DNA from: Rhea pennata
Lineage: Eukaryota > Chordata > Aves > Rheiformes > Rheidae
DNA: 64,000 nt
Assembly: GCF_028389875.1 (NCBI RefSeq)
Contig: NC_084665.1
Coordinates: 6,449,501 to 6,513,500, forward strand
Direction of reading: 5' to 3'
Shown piece after piece: positions 32,492-45,240 of this stretch (the stretch's first letter is position 1; every line of letters begins with the position of its first letter). The notes under the pieces are model-generated. The model saw nothing but the letters and a program-made list of their open reading frames with translations. It was not told where the DNA came from and searched no databases. The position numbers and the translations under genes were made by a program.

Positions 32492-33400
32492 CAGAATCAT
32501 AGAGTAGTTGAGGTTACAAAGGACCTCTGGAGATTGTTTAGCCCAACCCTCCGAGCAGGGTCACTGAGAGCAGGCTGCCAAGGACCGTGCCCAGCTGCAT
32601 TCTGAGCACCTTCAAGAACGGAGACTCCAGGACATCTCTTGGCAACCTGTTCCATCACCTGTCCTCACAGGAAAGTGTTTTCGTTGCATTTCAGTGGGAT
32701 TCCCTGCATTTCAGTTTATGCCCATTGCCTCTTGTCCTGTCTCTGGGCACCAATCAGAAAAGTCTGGCTCTGCCTTCTTACTTCCTTCCTTCAGCTATTT
32801 GTACACATTGACAAGATTCCCCTGCCCCTGAGGCTCCTCTTCTCCAGGCCAAACAGTCCCCGTTCTCTCAGCTCCTCCTTACATGAGAGGAACTCCAGTC
32901 ACTTAATCATCTCAGCAGCCCTTCGCTTGACGCACTCCAGAATGTCCACGTCTCTCTTGTACAAGGGAGCCCAAACCTTGACCCAGCTCTCCAGACATAG
33001 GCTCATCACTGCCTGGTAGAGAGGAAGGATCACCTCCCTCAACTTGTTGGCAGTGATCTTTCTAATGCAGCCCAAGAGGCTGTTGGCTGCCTTTGCTGTG
33101 AGGGCGCCTTACTGTTTCATGATCAACTTGTTGTCCACCAGGAGCCTCAAGTCCTTCTCTGCAAAGCTGCTTTCCAGTGTGTCGGTCCCTGGTGTGTACT
33201 GATACGTGGAGTTGTTGCTGCCCAGGTGCAAGACCTGGCATTTCCCTTTGTTGAACTTCATGAGGTTCTTCTCTGCCCTTTTCTCCAGCCTGTCGCGGTC
33301 CCTTTGAGTAGCAGCATAACCCCTGGAATATCAACTGCTTCGGCCAGTTTGTGATGCCTTTCCATCAGGTATCAGGGTGGTTGAAGTGCTCCATGTGGAC
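32492..33400 (-). mobile_element. CR1 LINE, 3' part, non-functional (copy B, inverted partner of copy A)
   Basis: The reverse complement matches copy A (435-1274) almost base for base. In the open frames compared, about 79 residues across 470-694 of copy A are identical in both. In another frame about 7 of 125 residues differ, suggesting roughly 98% nucleotide identity. Copy B carries the same stops and frame breaks as copy A, so both derive from an already defective source or one has been converted by the other. The 5' end of copy B, about 33340-33400, is more diverged but still CR1-like (reverse complement CACAAACTGGCCGAAGCAGT). It encodes no functional protein. Confidence 0.93.
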
Positions 33401-36400
33401 CAGGGCCTGCAAACGTGAGGCTTCTTCCAGTTGTCTGAAGAAGACCTCATTTAATTCTCTTTGGTTTGACAGTCTTTAGCAGAGTATGCACAGAGACTTT
33501 TGCCAGACTCTGCAAGTTGTACGTCACATTTGTTTAGGAAGTGCAAATTCATGCCATCTGTGTTCATCTTCCATAGAATAAATTTGACACAACTTCACAC
33601 AGGCTATTACTGTTTTCTGATGTAATCTGAGGAATGAAATAAAAGGTAATTGGTTAAAATCTTGGTTAAAATTTAGGAAGTGACGCTATCTGAGTCTGTA
33701 TGTGAGAAGATGAGAGGAGGAATGTGGTGACTAGTTCAATAGTTGAATGGTTAAGTAATTTTCTAAAAATCCAGTAGGTGCATGAAGATGAATGTTTTTG
33801 ATTTTAATTTAATCTCATCAAATACAATGTGAAAACCTGGCCATAGACTGCAGTCAGTTTAATAAAAGATACAGCTAAACTTATTAGGATAAATTGCTGC
33901 TTCATGCATGAAATATATGCTCTAGTCTTGTGTGGGTGATTTGATGATGTATTACGTTTAAAACTAGAACCAACATGCAGGATTCATTTTCAGTGGATTA
34001 TTCACTTTATCACTTGTTTGTACCCCCTGGAGTTTTGTATGATTGATAAACATCATTTAAAACCCCCTCAAAAATGAGATATGAGAGATTTAAAGAGTTG
34101 TGCTTTTCACAGCAATAATCCTTCATTTTTTTCCCAAAGATATGTTTAAGAAGCTAGTCTAGCAGCAGTTTCTGCTGCAAAAGATGTTTGTAGCTCACTG
34201 TATTCTGGTTCCACATGAAATTACTGGTCTTATTCTTTAGAGCTCTCATGAGACTTGACTTAAATTACATGCATATCATTTCTTTCTTTCTCTGTGGTGC
34301 TTTGTTACCCACAGCAATATCTGGGCTAATCTCAGCTGACAGGCCTTAGTTTGAATCCCTGGGCAGTGAGAGACAAGTCACTGTATCCTGTTCAGGGCTA
34401 GATCAACTAAGGGATGCCCTGCTGCAGTGCCTAAGGGAATCTTCAGCCCCAGGTTCTGCACCTAGACTTCCTGTTAACTTATGGGGAGAATAAAGCGTTT
34501 AGGAATGGAATTAGTAAACACTAGAAAAATGAACGGAGAAGCCGACAGAGGATGCTGAAGGGAGAAGTATGTCAGGCATCACCTCTTTAAAGATAGTAGG
34601 TCAGTTCTGGTATGGATGTTAACTCTCACCTGGAGAGAAAATGCCTAATGACACAGAGATTGGGGATTTCTGCTGGTACAGAAGAGACTTGGGTTTGAGT
34701 CATGTGCTGTGGACATTTGAAAATACTTGTACTGTTTCTTAAATGGGTATCTTTAAATGCAGAGCTATGTAAACTTACACAGCTAGTTCTTACTGAAAAT
34801 CTCATTTTAGTGTCTTGAATATATGGAATGAACCGACAATGTCCATTAGATCCTGTAGACAAACAGTGCGTATTTGAGTCTTGCCCAAGTAAAGAACAGG
34901 TCAATAGCTCAGCTGCAACAGGCTTTGCAGGAATGAGGTGAGGGATGTTTTGTTTGCCTACCGGTGGAAACACCAGTATCTGCAGGACTTTAGGAATTCA
35001 GTTAGGCAACATACAGTAAAGGCTTTGACAGTCTCACTAGCACCTAAATGTTGGACGTAAATGACTACTTGCTCTTTCAGATGCTTAGTGGTTTTGATTC
35101 TGACCCTATAGGGATCAGGTGATCCTACAGTTTTGCTTTGCTCAGAAGTTATTGCATAATTCACACTTACACATTGGCTCTTATGCAGTTTCAGAATGGC
35201 AGAAGGGTTCAGCAAACCCTTCGTAGCTAACTAAATCAAAGACTCAGTGTAGAAAAGGGGAATTTAATTCCTAATAGGACTGTTCTTTAATTCTTCAGAG
35301 GTTTAGTTTTGTGGCATTTAAGTGCTAAGTATATTAGTAACGTATATGTACATACATTTTTATTGAAATATCATTTTTCTTTATTTACATATATTCTGTA
35401 TAGTGCCTTCACAAGGCAGTTTGTTCATATATAGATAGGAGATGGAATCTGAGAGCAGATCAAATACTCAGGCTTTCCCACGCTGCTGTACTTCAGCAAG
35501 CAAGGCTCTTCTTGGCATTTAAGCTAAGGATGGTCAGTCTAGGTTATTACTTGGATGTATAACCTATGGTGAGAACACAGATGTTCTAGGAAATGATAGA
35601 AGAAAACATCTTTCATTTGAGTTGGTCAGAAATGCTGTTCAAGTTTCAAAGATTAAGCTGAGATTCTTTCGACATATTCTTTAAAGAATCAAAGACCAAG
35701 AGCAGTAAAATCTTTCCAAGGCTCTCCACTGACATAAGCGGTGCATTTTGCTTCACTTGCATTTCTCTTGTTATTTTGGCTGAAAATATTAACATTCACT
35801 ACTTACCAGGAACTATTGCATAATATTGCTGCATGTTTCTGAACAAATACAGCTTTTTATACCAGTCTCCTTCAATGCCTGAAGCAGACTCACTTTTTCT
35901 TCTCTCGTAGTAGCAACTATTTATTCTCTTTCTCTAAACAGTCTTTTGTCTTATATGATCTCTTTGCCCCTTTTTGTTCATTCCCAGTTCCCTGCCAGCT
36001 TTCAGCATTATATTTTTGGAAGTTCAAATAGATCAAATTGTAAGCAAAAATACCTGCTGAGAATGGAAGTAGTTTGAGACTGTGTCTGAAAGAGACCATT
36101 CCCTTTCTGGGAAAAACTCCCTTCTTTGTCCTGTTGTTGGAAATGCTATTTCTCCTATGACTATGTATCTTAAAAAATGTTAAAGCATTTCAAAATATAT
36201 GAGCTGGATTTCTGCTTCTTACGGCTGGTAAAGTCAGTATCTATCTGGTGACTATGCAGTTCCCCACACTGTGGCTACCTGAGAAAGGTGGTGTCCTGTG
36301 ACTCCCAGCTGCTCACAAGTGATCACTGTAAATTACAGGTTTCAATCTCTGTAGGGCAACACACTAGAGAATATTATGCCTGATAGAAAATGATTACATC

Positions 36401-39400
36401 TTCTGCATCTCCCCCTCCCCCCTTTTTTTTAATCTGTCATTTTGGGATTATCAGAATGAACAGCATTTGGACTTTCATAGTTACATCTGACTTGACTGAT
36501 GGACAACTGTAGTTATGAAAGAGACAGTTTCTTTAAAGGGCTGTTGGCATCTCAATCTTCACCACTGGAAAAAAAATGTAAAAAAATGAATGAAAGTTGA
36601 TGGTGCAGTAAACATGGGTGTGTGTTAAAAAATTAAGCTGAAGCTCAGTGAAGTCAGAAAACAATGATTTCAAATTATTGCCTTCTGGAATGCGAAGTCA
36701 TGAAAGTTATGGAAGAAATCTTTTTATACTAAAGAAATGCATCTTAGGTCACAAATAGTTTCCTTTGTCTTTCTCAACAGCCAGGCCTCTGTGGGCTCTT
36801 TACCAGCTCTCGGAAATGATCCTAATTTGGCAATATTAGTACTACCTGGAGACAGTGGAAAAAAGTTGGCCAAAATCAAGATCCAGTTTCTACTGTTGCC
36901 TGTGCTATAGCCTTCCTGCATTGCCTACAGGTGTTCTGCATTATTTTTCAGGCTGCTGGAGGTGCAAACTCTTTCAGGACCACTCAACATTGACTTTGTT
37001 GTCAATGGTAGAGTCTGTTCTACTGCCTGCTTTTGTAGATACTACTTTGGTTTCTCTTCTCTCTCCAAGGTGTACTTCTGACTTCCTTTACAATGTGAGA
37101 AATAAAAATAAAGGCTTTTATTTATTATTTAGTGAAGATTTTGCTGAATCTTGACTTAGCTTTTAAGTGTATGGTCATTTACAGTACATCAGGGTTGCTA
37201 ATGGAAGACACACTAAGATCTGTTAATATCCTTTAAATAGGATCCTGTGATCACTCCAGCAAAGTCTAGTTAGATAAAAATCAAACTAGCATTCTTGCAG
37301 GAGGTGTTAGATGAAACAGATATAACAGAAGATACTGGCTAAGAACATAATGTTGTTATCAAGAACTCATCATTGATCAAAAGATCAGTGACTTGATCTT
37401 TTGTTGCCTCCTGTACCAGAAAGGAGTGTTGACTGGAGCCGTGTGTGGCATCATATGAAGTGCCGTATTTCCAAAAAGTACAGGCATCCTTCCAGCTTCT
37501 GACTCTGGCAATTCAGACAACTAGAGTATTACACTTCTACTTGGTGATCTCAGTTGAATCCTGAAAAAATTATCTATCCTTTATATACTTGCAGAAGCTT
37601 TATGCTTGTATCCAAAGGCAGAGTTTAATTTTGATGCATGCTTTTAAGATATTTTGGCCTTTTGTATCAAATATGTACTTTGTACTATATGATTCACTCT
37701 AGTGGTACCTGGTTGAATAGCAAGGGAATGGCAAAAATGTGGTGGAGAAAGAAAGTACTTAGGATATGTTGTTGTCAGAAATGGTGCATTCAGCAAAGTC
37801 ATGTAAAACTTTCCCTTAGGGAGCTGGAAGACAAAGCTCAGAATAGTTGTGCCTTACCTGGTCTAGTCTGTGCTTTCACCTGGCCTGTGGAAAGTTATCA
37901 CAGCTTTGTCTTTCCCTGGTTGCTACTAGATTGTTTTTGAAAGCAACAGCGGAGATGCAGAAAGCAATATTACTCAGCTGACTGTGTCTAGATGTCTCAA
38001 TATTTTGAAGCCGTGATGTGTCGTGTTGATGGATTGTTTCATTCTCCCATTGCAACAGAGAATAAGAGAAGAGTTCCAGAATATATCAGGATAGTTCATT
38101 ATCTTCAGAGAATGTATTGGCCTGAAAAGGCTATGAATGTGGAAAATCTATCTATCTATATATTTTGTATGTGTGTATATATATTTGTTTGATGTTATTT
38201 TATATGGTGCAAGCAGCCGTTTAGCTTAGGGACAGTGCACTCAAAAACAGCAACAGCATCACTTAAAGTAGTAGCTGAAGCAAACAGGAAAATGATGATA
38301 TTCAGCCAAAAGTTTTGCTCATATTATATATTGTGGAAGGTTTTCTTTTATGATGAAATGCAAGGGAATTATTACTCTGTAGGCTCTCTAGGTCATTTTG
38401 CTAGTTACTATGACTTGTGGATTCCAAATAAATTCAAATTAACGAGCTTCTCAATATTAATAAAGTACTTGCTGAAGTGGGATGAAGCTATGGGTTTTCT
38501 TATTTGCTTTTTGCATATTAAAATTCTATTTATATTATTCCTCTAAGGATAGGAAGATGAATTGAAATGAGTGTTTAACTTCTGTCTTAAGTATCAGAGT
38601 GAGAAAATAAGGAGCAAGAAAATGATGTAGCTCCTGCTCTCAAATGGAAAAAAAAAAAGAAAAAAAAAGAAAAAAAAAAAAAGAAAAAAAAAAGAATGCA
38701 GGCATTGCTAAACTCTTTTAGGCTTTGAATTACATGCTCAGAACAATGCCAGATTTGAGCATTTGCAGCCCTGGTTTAGGTGTAAGTGCCTGTAGGGATA
38801 GATTTGTGGCTGCAGATTGTCCCAGGTAGCATTCTTATCCTTCTGATTCCTGGAGCACCTGAATTCGGTGAAATCTCTGCTCCTGTCGTGTGGCAGATAC
38901 GCTGGTAATGATGGGTGGCAGTATAAAGGAGTGAGCTAATGATGAGGGTTGACAGAGAAAGCGCGTGTGAGTTTTCAAAATTAGGTACCTGCTTCCCACT
39001 GGAAAAGCAAAGCCCGGGAGAGACCTTTTTCCAGTTTCCATGTAACCAGGCAATCTTGTTGGTAGCGCTGCAGACTCAGGCCTGTGGCAGGGCTTCAGGC
39101 GAATCACATTTTCCATGGAGCTGGTTGGGAGCTTTACCTACAAGTTTGTTCTTCCTCTTCTGTGGTCTTGTTTCGCATTTATCAGGAGGCAGCAGGCATG
39201 GATGAACTTCTTGTGTGAACGCTGTTGATGTATAAGACAAAATTTGGCCCTAGTTCGTTTGCAGAGCGTATGTAATCTTGGCTTCCTTGCCATCAGTGAT
39301 TTTTATATATATATGTGTATTTAATTCCTGAACACAGATCACTAGGCCCTGAATCCTTACAGTAGAAGGTCCATGCCTCCTGCAGTCTTTGTTACTGACA

Positions 39401-39633
39401 GAAAATAGCTTATTAGCATTCTTAAAATTATTGTCATTCTCAGGAACAGAGCAACATCACCCTGCTTGGTATGAGAGGAAAGGAAAAATTAAATATGAGA
39501 TGCTAGTTTCAAGCTGCCTATTGTATTCAAATATTGTACTAGTTCTGAATTTTCATTGTAAAGAAAAGTGAACTATCTGGAGGTATTGAGTAGCCTAGAA
39601 AATGGACCTCTTCCAATTCAATGATATCAAGGT
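33401..39633. other. Intronic stretch: short repeats and a hairpin, no gene recognised
   Basis: About 6.2 kb of AT-rich DNA. It includes a perfect 10-base-pair inverted repeat at 37378-37403, a TATC/TA/TG stretch near 38147-38185 and the A-tract array at 38648-38694. Open frames up to about 115 codons show no recognisable domain. Confidence 0.5.
38648..38694. repeat. Phased A-tract array (A9-13 G)4
   Basis: Four runs of 9-13 A are separated by single G bases at 38659, 38669, 38683 and 38694. Spacings of 10, 14 and 11 are near the helical repeat, so the segment should be stiff or intrinsically curved. It may be an aged poly-A tail or simple repeat. Confidence 0.85.
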
Positions 39634-40120
39634 GGAATCATAAAGACATAGAATGATTTAGGCTTGGTGGAACGTTTGGAGGTCTGTAGTCCAATGTCAG
39701 GCTGAAAGCAGAGCCAGCTTATACCACAGTGCTCAGGGTCTTGTCCAGTTGCACCCTGAGTATCTCCAAGGGTGGAGACTGCACACCTCTGTGTAACCTA
39801 GCCCAGTAATTGATCACCCTTTTGGGGGATTTTTGTTTCCTAATAGCTAACTGGAATTTCCCTTGATGCACCTTGTACTTGGCACCTTTTGCCCTTTCCC
39901 TGTGCATCTGAGAAGAGTCTGACTCTGTCGTCTCTGTGACTACTGTCTGTGACTACCTAACAGACGATAAGATCCCATTTGCCTTCTCTCCTTCAGACTG
40001 AACAACCCTGGTTCCGTCATATGCCATGTGTTCCAGCCCCCTCAAAGTTCTGGGGGCCTTCCCTAGATCACTCCAGTTTATCAATGTCTTTTTGTTTTGG
40101 ACTTCCAGTACAAGAGTAGG
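39634..40120 (-). mobile_element. Older CR1 LINE 3' end (minus strand), diverged
   Basis: The + strand begins AATCATAAAGACATAGAATG and proceeds through blocks that match the reverse complement of a CR1 3' region: a CTTGTCCAGTTGCACCCTGA block, AGACTGCACACCTCTGTGTA, CTCCTTCAGACTGAACAACC near 39990, and the TTCCAGCCCCCTCAAAGT block near 40032. Divergence and small indels are much greater than in the other CR1 copies, so this is an older subfamily. No open frame of significance remains. Confidence 0.85.
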
Positions 40121-43100
40121 GCCAAATCCATTAGTGTATATGAAGTCACACTGTCTCTACACCCGCTTAGGCTGACGTGCAGTTTAGAGGAAGCATTTAG
40201 AGGAAGGTCCTTAATCTAGAAGGAAAATAAAATAGAGTTCTTGCAAAGAAAGTACCCCAAAACATCTGACTGATTAATGGAAGTTAAGTGAGGCAATTGA
40301 TTGAATGGGATTTATTTATTTATTTATTCACATTTTCTTTTCTTAGAGAAGCCAAAACAAAAACCCTTTTCCAGATCTGAGGTTTCCTAGGCAGACAGTG
40401 TCAGCAGGAGTCATAAAAGCTTTAGAAGAGCAGGACAGGAGATTAAAGCAAAAGTGTAAGTTATAGTTGATACTCAGTATTCCTTGCACAAAATGCAATG
40501 AATAGTTAAAGTGATAAGAACATTTATCATCAAGCTTTAAGGAAATTGTACTGTGATCAAGAAAAGGAGAGAAAATTGGGAAGCACTGGGAACGGTGATG
40601 GTGATACTTGTTTAGTTAGAAGACATTAATAACAGGTATTCTGAAAGTAAGTACCATTTGCAGAATGCCAGTACTTTAATAATTTACTCATTGAAATTCA
40701 TACTGTGGCTGGTTTGAGTTGCACTAAACATGCAGGACCTAGAAATACATCCTGTGCTGAAGTACAGAAGATCAGTGTTCTCTTCAGAAGTCAAATTCTC
40801 ATGCTGAGTACCCTCAGTCTGTGCAGATTAGAGAAAGGTATTAAATCACAGTAATTCAATAACTGCTGCAACATCAGATGCTGAATGATGCAGCCTAATA
40901 CTGAGCTTTAGTGATGTTCTGGATGTCACGTCAGAAGGAATAGATCACACGGAAAGTGTCTGGGCATACACTGCAGTGCAAGTAGTCTTAGTGCTGATAG
41001 TATTTTTGGAATCTTTTTTCTTACCTAGGCAGTATGTTGATAAAATCAAATAAGACTGAATATGTTTAAGGTTTTGGAGAAAGAAGGCAATAATGATATT
41101 TTTTTAAGGTCAGTTCTCATTTTGGAACCATTTATTCATTTCTCCTTTTCCAATAAGAGGTGGATCTGATTACAGGAGATAATTTAATCCAATTTAGTAA
41201 TAGCCAGGAAAGAGAGGCTTTTTGGTTACTTGTATTAATACATCTTTCTTGCTGTTTTCTTTCCCCCCTCCTCTATTCTTCATGGAAGAGTTTTAAAAAT
41301 GTAAAGATATTGTACTGAGAAGGGAAGAGAATGATGAAGCTCTGTATATCCAGGGCTCGATACAGCACTGAGGTAACTCTTCTGTCATTGAGGTGAATAA
41401 TACACCTCCCTTAACCTCCGTGTAAATGCAGACCACTACTGAGCTTTTTTTTTTTGAGGAATCCCATGTATATAACGTGGACTTGTTTAAATATGTATAT
41501 TGTCTATTGAGTGACATGTTTTGGGACTCCAATTGATTTATTAAATTTTTATTTTTTTTATTTTTATAACTACTTCTTTCTGTTGCCATGGCACCTGGTA
41601 TTCATGACTGGCTCCAAACTCTTGCTTGTCTACCTCATCTATGGAAGCCTATGCAAAAAGGTTATTTGTACATGTAGACCAATTCAGTCATCTCATAGCT
41701 ATTCTGCAAATGCTTAATGACACATCCAAAGATATAGTTTAGAGGATGTCCCAACAGTGCTGTAGCTTTTAATGCTCTCTCCTTAATGAGCTGGGAGCCT
41801 GAAAAGGGCCATGTGTTTATTTTATAGTCTGATGCACAATGAAGGTCTGATAGCAAATGCAAGCTGATTGATGCTGCAGAAGGACTTTAAAAATAAGGTG
41901 AATTAAATTGTGAACAGAGTTTTCTGATTTTGAACATTCTGCTTTGGGGTTCAAAATAAGGAAATTAAGCTCCAAACACTACTTCATGGGTAATTTTAGT
42001 TATACGTGAACAGCTCACTTGGGATCTTTTTAGCCTGGCTTGAAAATCTAGCTTGATGGTTCCTGATAAATAATCTGTCTCCTGGCCTTTTCTGAGGCTT
42101 TATGAAGAAATGTAAGCTGCATGTAAAGTTGCAAGAAGAGTAGGCTGTATTTCGCTTTTGCAGGGATTTTTATCAACTGCTGTTTTTATTTCTCTTAAAA
42201 GTTAACTCCATTAATTTTCAGGACTGTGCCTTAAAGGTTTAAAACTAAAGCTTACTAGAGGACAGCAGGCTTTCCAGCATCTCCTAGGAATGATAAAGGA
42301 AAACTTTAGACAAGGCAAGAAGCATCTCTATTGAGTTAGAGTAGAACATCCAGCACTACAGATAATGGGATAGATGGGTTGCTAGAAGCCTCTCTCAACT
42401 GAGGGAATATCTGAGCAGAAAACTACTGTCTCTGTGAAAGCTATGTTGTGATATACAGCACAGAAACACAGCTTACCTTCTCCCAGGTGGTCTGCAGGCA
42501 GCCAAAACCTGCAGTTATCTAGAGGAGAAGGTATTGGCAAGGTAGAATTGTTTTCTGCTTCAGCAGAGCCCATGTCCTTGTCCTGTGGAGCTTTTGGTGT
42601 TTACTGCAGCAGAAGGCCAACTAGGAGAAGTGCGCAGTGCCACGGGTGTGAGCTGGCTCGGTGACGGAGCCCTCCGTAGCGCGGTGGCTGTCAGAGCCTG
42701 GCAGGAGGGCTTAGAGCTCTGCATGTAGCTCAGCCCGCTCAGGTGTCCTGAGAGGGAGTTACCTCTTCAGCTCCGAACAGGGGAAGGCATGATGCAGGCA
42801 CTGCAGTAGGGTAAAGCAGCAGGATCTCTCTCTTAATTAGAACCGCCTCTATATTACTCTGCATTTGATTTACACCAGAAAGTGTTTGTAGCACAGGTTA
42901 GTACATGAACTTTCATACCCTGGCTGTCGGGATAGTCCTTACTCTCATTTTGGACCATGTTAGGTTAAAGGAAAGGAAACTTGGTCAGTGTAATTGTAAG
43001 GCATTTATCTCCTTTAAGTTCATCATTCTGATATTCTGATACCAGGAAGGCTGGCCTGTGGATTGGAAGAGCAGGTCTCTCCTCTTGCACCTGCATGTGC

Positions 43101-44900
43101 TCCCTCAGGTCACAGGTTCTTGCTGTACCAGTTCTGTGGACTCTCAGTAAGAGCAACCAGTGAAACACCTACAAATTCCAACTGAAAATACTCTGCTACC
43201 AACGAAGTGCTGACCTCGCAGTGAGTGTGAAGTGCTTGATTCCTTGCTGCCCCTGGCTCTTAGTGATCGTTGCCTTTTGTGACCTTGACTATAAAATTGC
43301 GAAGAGCAGCTGAGGAGAAATACTATTCCTTGCCTGGATTCAACCAGTTTCTGTCACCTGAAAATCAAATGTTTGTATTGTATGGACCTGTACATGGAGT
43401 TCTGCTCTTTTATTTGGGGCACTTTAGTCCAATACTGAACCCTCTGTTACCTCTGGTGAAAAACTTTACCTTTGCTTGATTTTTTTTTTAGTTCAGCTCT
43501 AAAGCCATACTGCATGCCATTTCTCTCTGCCTCTAGATAACTATTGCCATGTGTCTATAGGTTTCTGAACAAGAGGAATGAAAGGAGCATGAGGCAGGTG
43601 ATGAGATTAAATTGACTACAGAATAGGATTGGAACTGAAAACATTAAACTCGCTATGCCTTCAGTTGCCCTTTTACCAAATACAAAAAATTGCCTTAAAA
43701 TAAGTGGTGGGCACACGAAGAGAGTGACATGTGAAAGAGAAGAAAGGAAACATATGCAGAATTCACATGAAGGTGTGAGTACAGCAAGTAACACCCCGTG
43801 GAAAAGTAGCACATGAAAAAAGATTGCCTGTAGAGGAAGTCTCAAATATTTGTGCTTCTATCTCTTTTCTAAAAAAAGATTCAAATGCCTTTAGGAGTTA
43901 AAACACATTGTGGGTAGTGTTTGCTTAATATGTGACTCACACCTGGTTTCCACAGCAAACCAAATTTATTCATGATCAGCTTATTGAATATAATAGATTT
44001 GTCCACAAAAATTTGATGCAGAGTAATCATATTGTATCAAACACCATATTGAAAAACATTTAATCCTGGGATATGTCTTGTTAGTGCTAGTTAATCCTCT
44101 TCCATTTTTAATGGAGTACATGATACTTTCATTGGTGGTGTGAATTGCTTGCTCTTAGGGAAGGTGTGGATACTCCTGTTACCTAAAGCATTATATGTTA
44201 ATGTTGTTTTCTTTCTGTGAGAAGCTAGGGTTGGCAGTGTTGGATTGATGACTCTAACTAGTTACATATTGGAGCTCGATGATGGGAGAAATGGTAAATA
44301 CCAGATGCCATACACTAAATGTGTTTAATATGAGTCATTTACACGTTCCCATTAAATCTTGAAATTTAATGCACTTCTTTTCTGTGGGAAATGATTGCAT
44401 CTTTAATGTTTTCATCACAGTTCGGTGATCAGTAAAAATACCAAGGATACAACTTGTCTTCAGAGTGATAAATTCTGTATATTATGAACTTATACCACTC
44501 TAGTAGCTTAAATGGGAGTTATATTGTTCCAAGACTGCATATCCCTGCACTCATAAAGAGTGATGGGATACCTAAGAAAGGTATTATGCAGGCTAGGGAG
44601 AGTGGCTGGCATTGATTTGGACTCCTGAGACTGAAGAGCACGAGGACACTATATATGGCCTGAATAGGACACCTATACTGTCCAGCTAGGATAATTTGAA
44701 CATGGACATGAAATAACTAAGATATTTTTCATAGCTCTAAAATCATGGCATCATCAATACTGCTATTGAACCTCAGCATTACAGCTGAATGAGTCATGTT
44801 CTTTTGTGGTATTGGTTAAAAAATGTGAAGGAGGGGCAAGCCTGCATGGGATCTTGAATGCTGTGGAAAATATGATAATGCATGTATATTTTTGTATAAG
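40121..44900. other. Intronic stretch: TTTA repeat and a small CpG cluster, no gene recognised
   Basis: A (TTTA)n run lies at 40311-40328 and a CpG cluster at 42625-42780. Open frames of up to about 98 codons (41293-41589, 43555-43845, both minus) have no recognised domain. Confidence 0.5.
42625..42780. promoter_or_regulatory. Small intronic CpG cluster
   Basis: About nine CpG dinucleotides occur in about 155 GC-rich bases within AT-rich surroundings (for example GACGGAGCCCTCCGTAGCGC at 42663-42682, which contains an inverted repeat ACGGAG/CTCCGT). It may be a small regulatory element, a gene-conversion hotspot or an unrecognised repeat. Confidence 0.25.
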
Positions 44901-44904
44901 TCTT

Positions 44905-45240
44905 ATCTTAAATAGTACGTCAAGTTCTGGTCATCTCCATCATAAGACATGTTCAGTGAAGGACAATTGAAAAAAGACTTGGTCTTTGAGGAGAGGAAGA
45001 AGAGAAAGTAGATTAAAAATATGTGAGGCATGAATAACTGCAGAATACAATGGGAGCTTTTTTCTACTTTTCTCATAGAAAAGATACGAGATACTCCAGG
45101 AAACTTAAAATAAGAAAATTCAAAATCAATGAAAGAAATTTACATCTGTTGTGTAAATACATAAATAAAATTTACTACTCAAAGAAGTGGTCAATGCTTA
45201 AAATGTAATTATATTTGAAAAAAGGATCAGACATGGATAT
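44905..45240 (+). mobile_element. Ancient L3/CR1-like LINE remnant, 3' region
   Basis: Ordered, weakly preserved blocks resemble the end of an L3-type LINE: CAAGTTCTGGTCATCTC at 44921, GGACAATTGAAAAAAGACTT at 44961, TTTGAGGAGAGGAAGAAGAG at about 44987, then GAGATACTCCAGGAAACTTA at 45089 and AAAATTCAAAATCAATGAAA at 45116, in the order found in the family. The copy is heavily mutated and has no open frame. The identification is by eye. Confidence 0.5.

Noticed and set aside
34626..34973. 115-codon frame on the minus strand
   Set aside because: No domain or coding-like composition, and no support from surrounding sequence.
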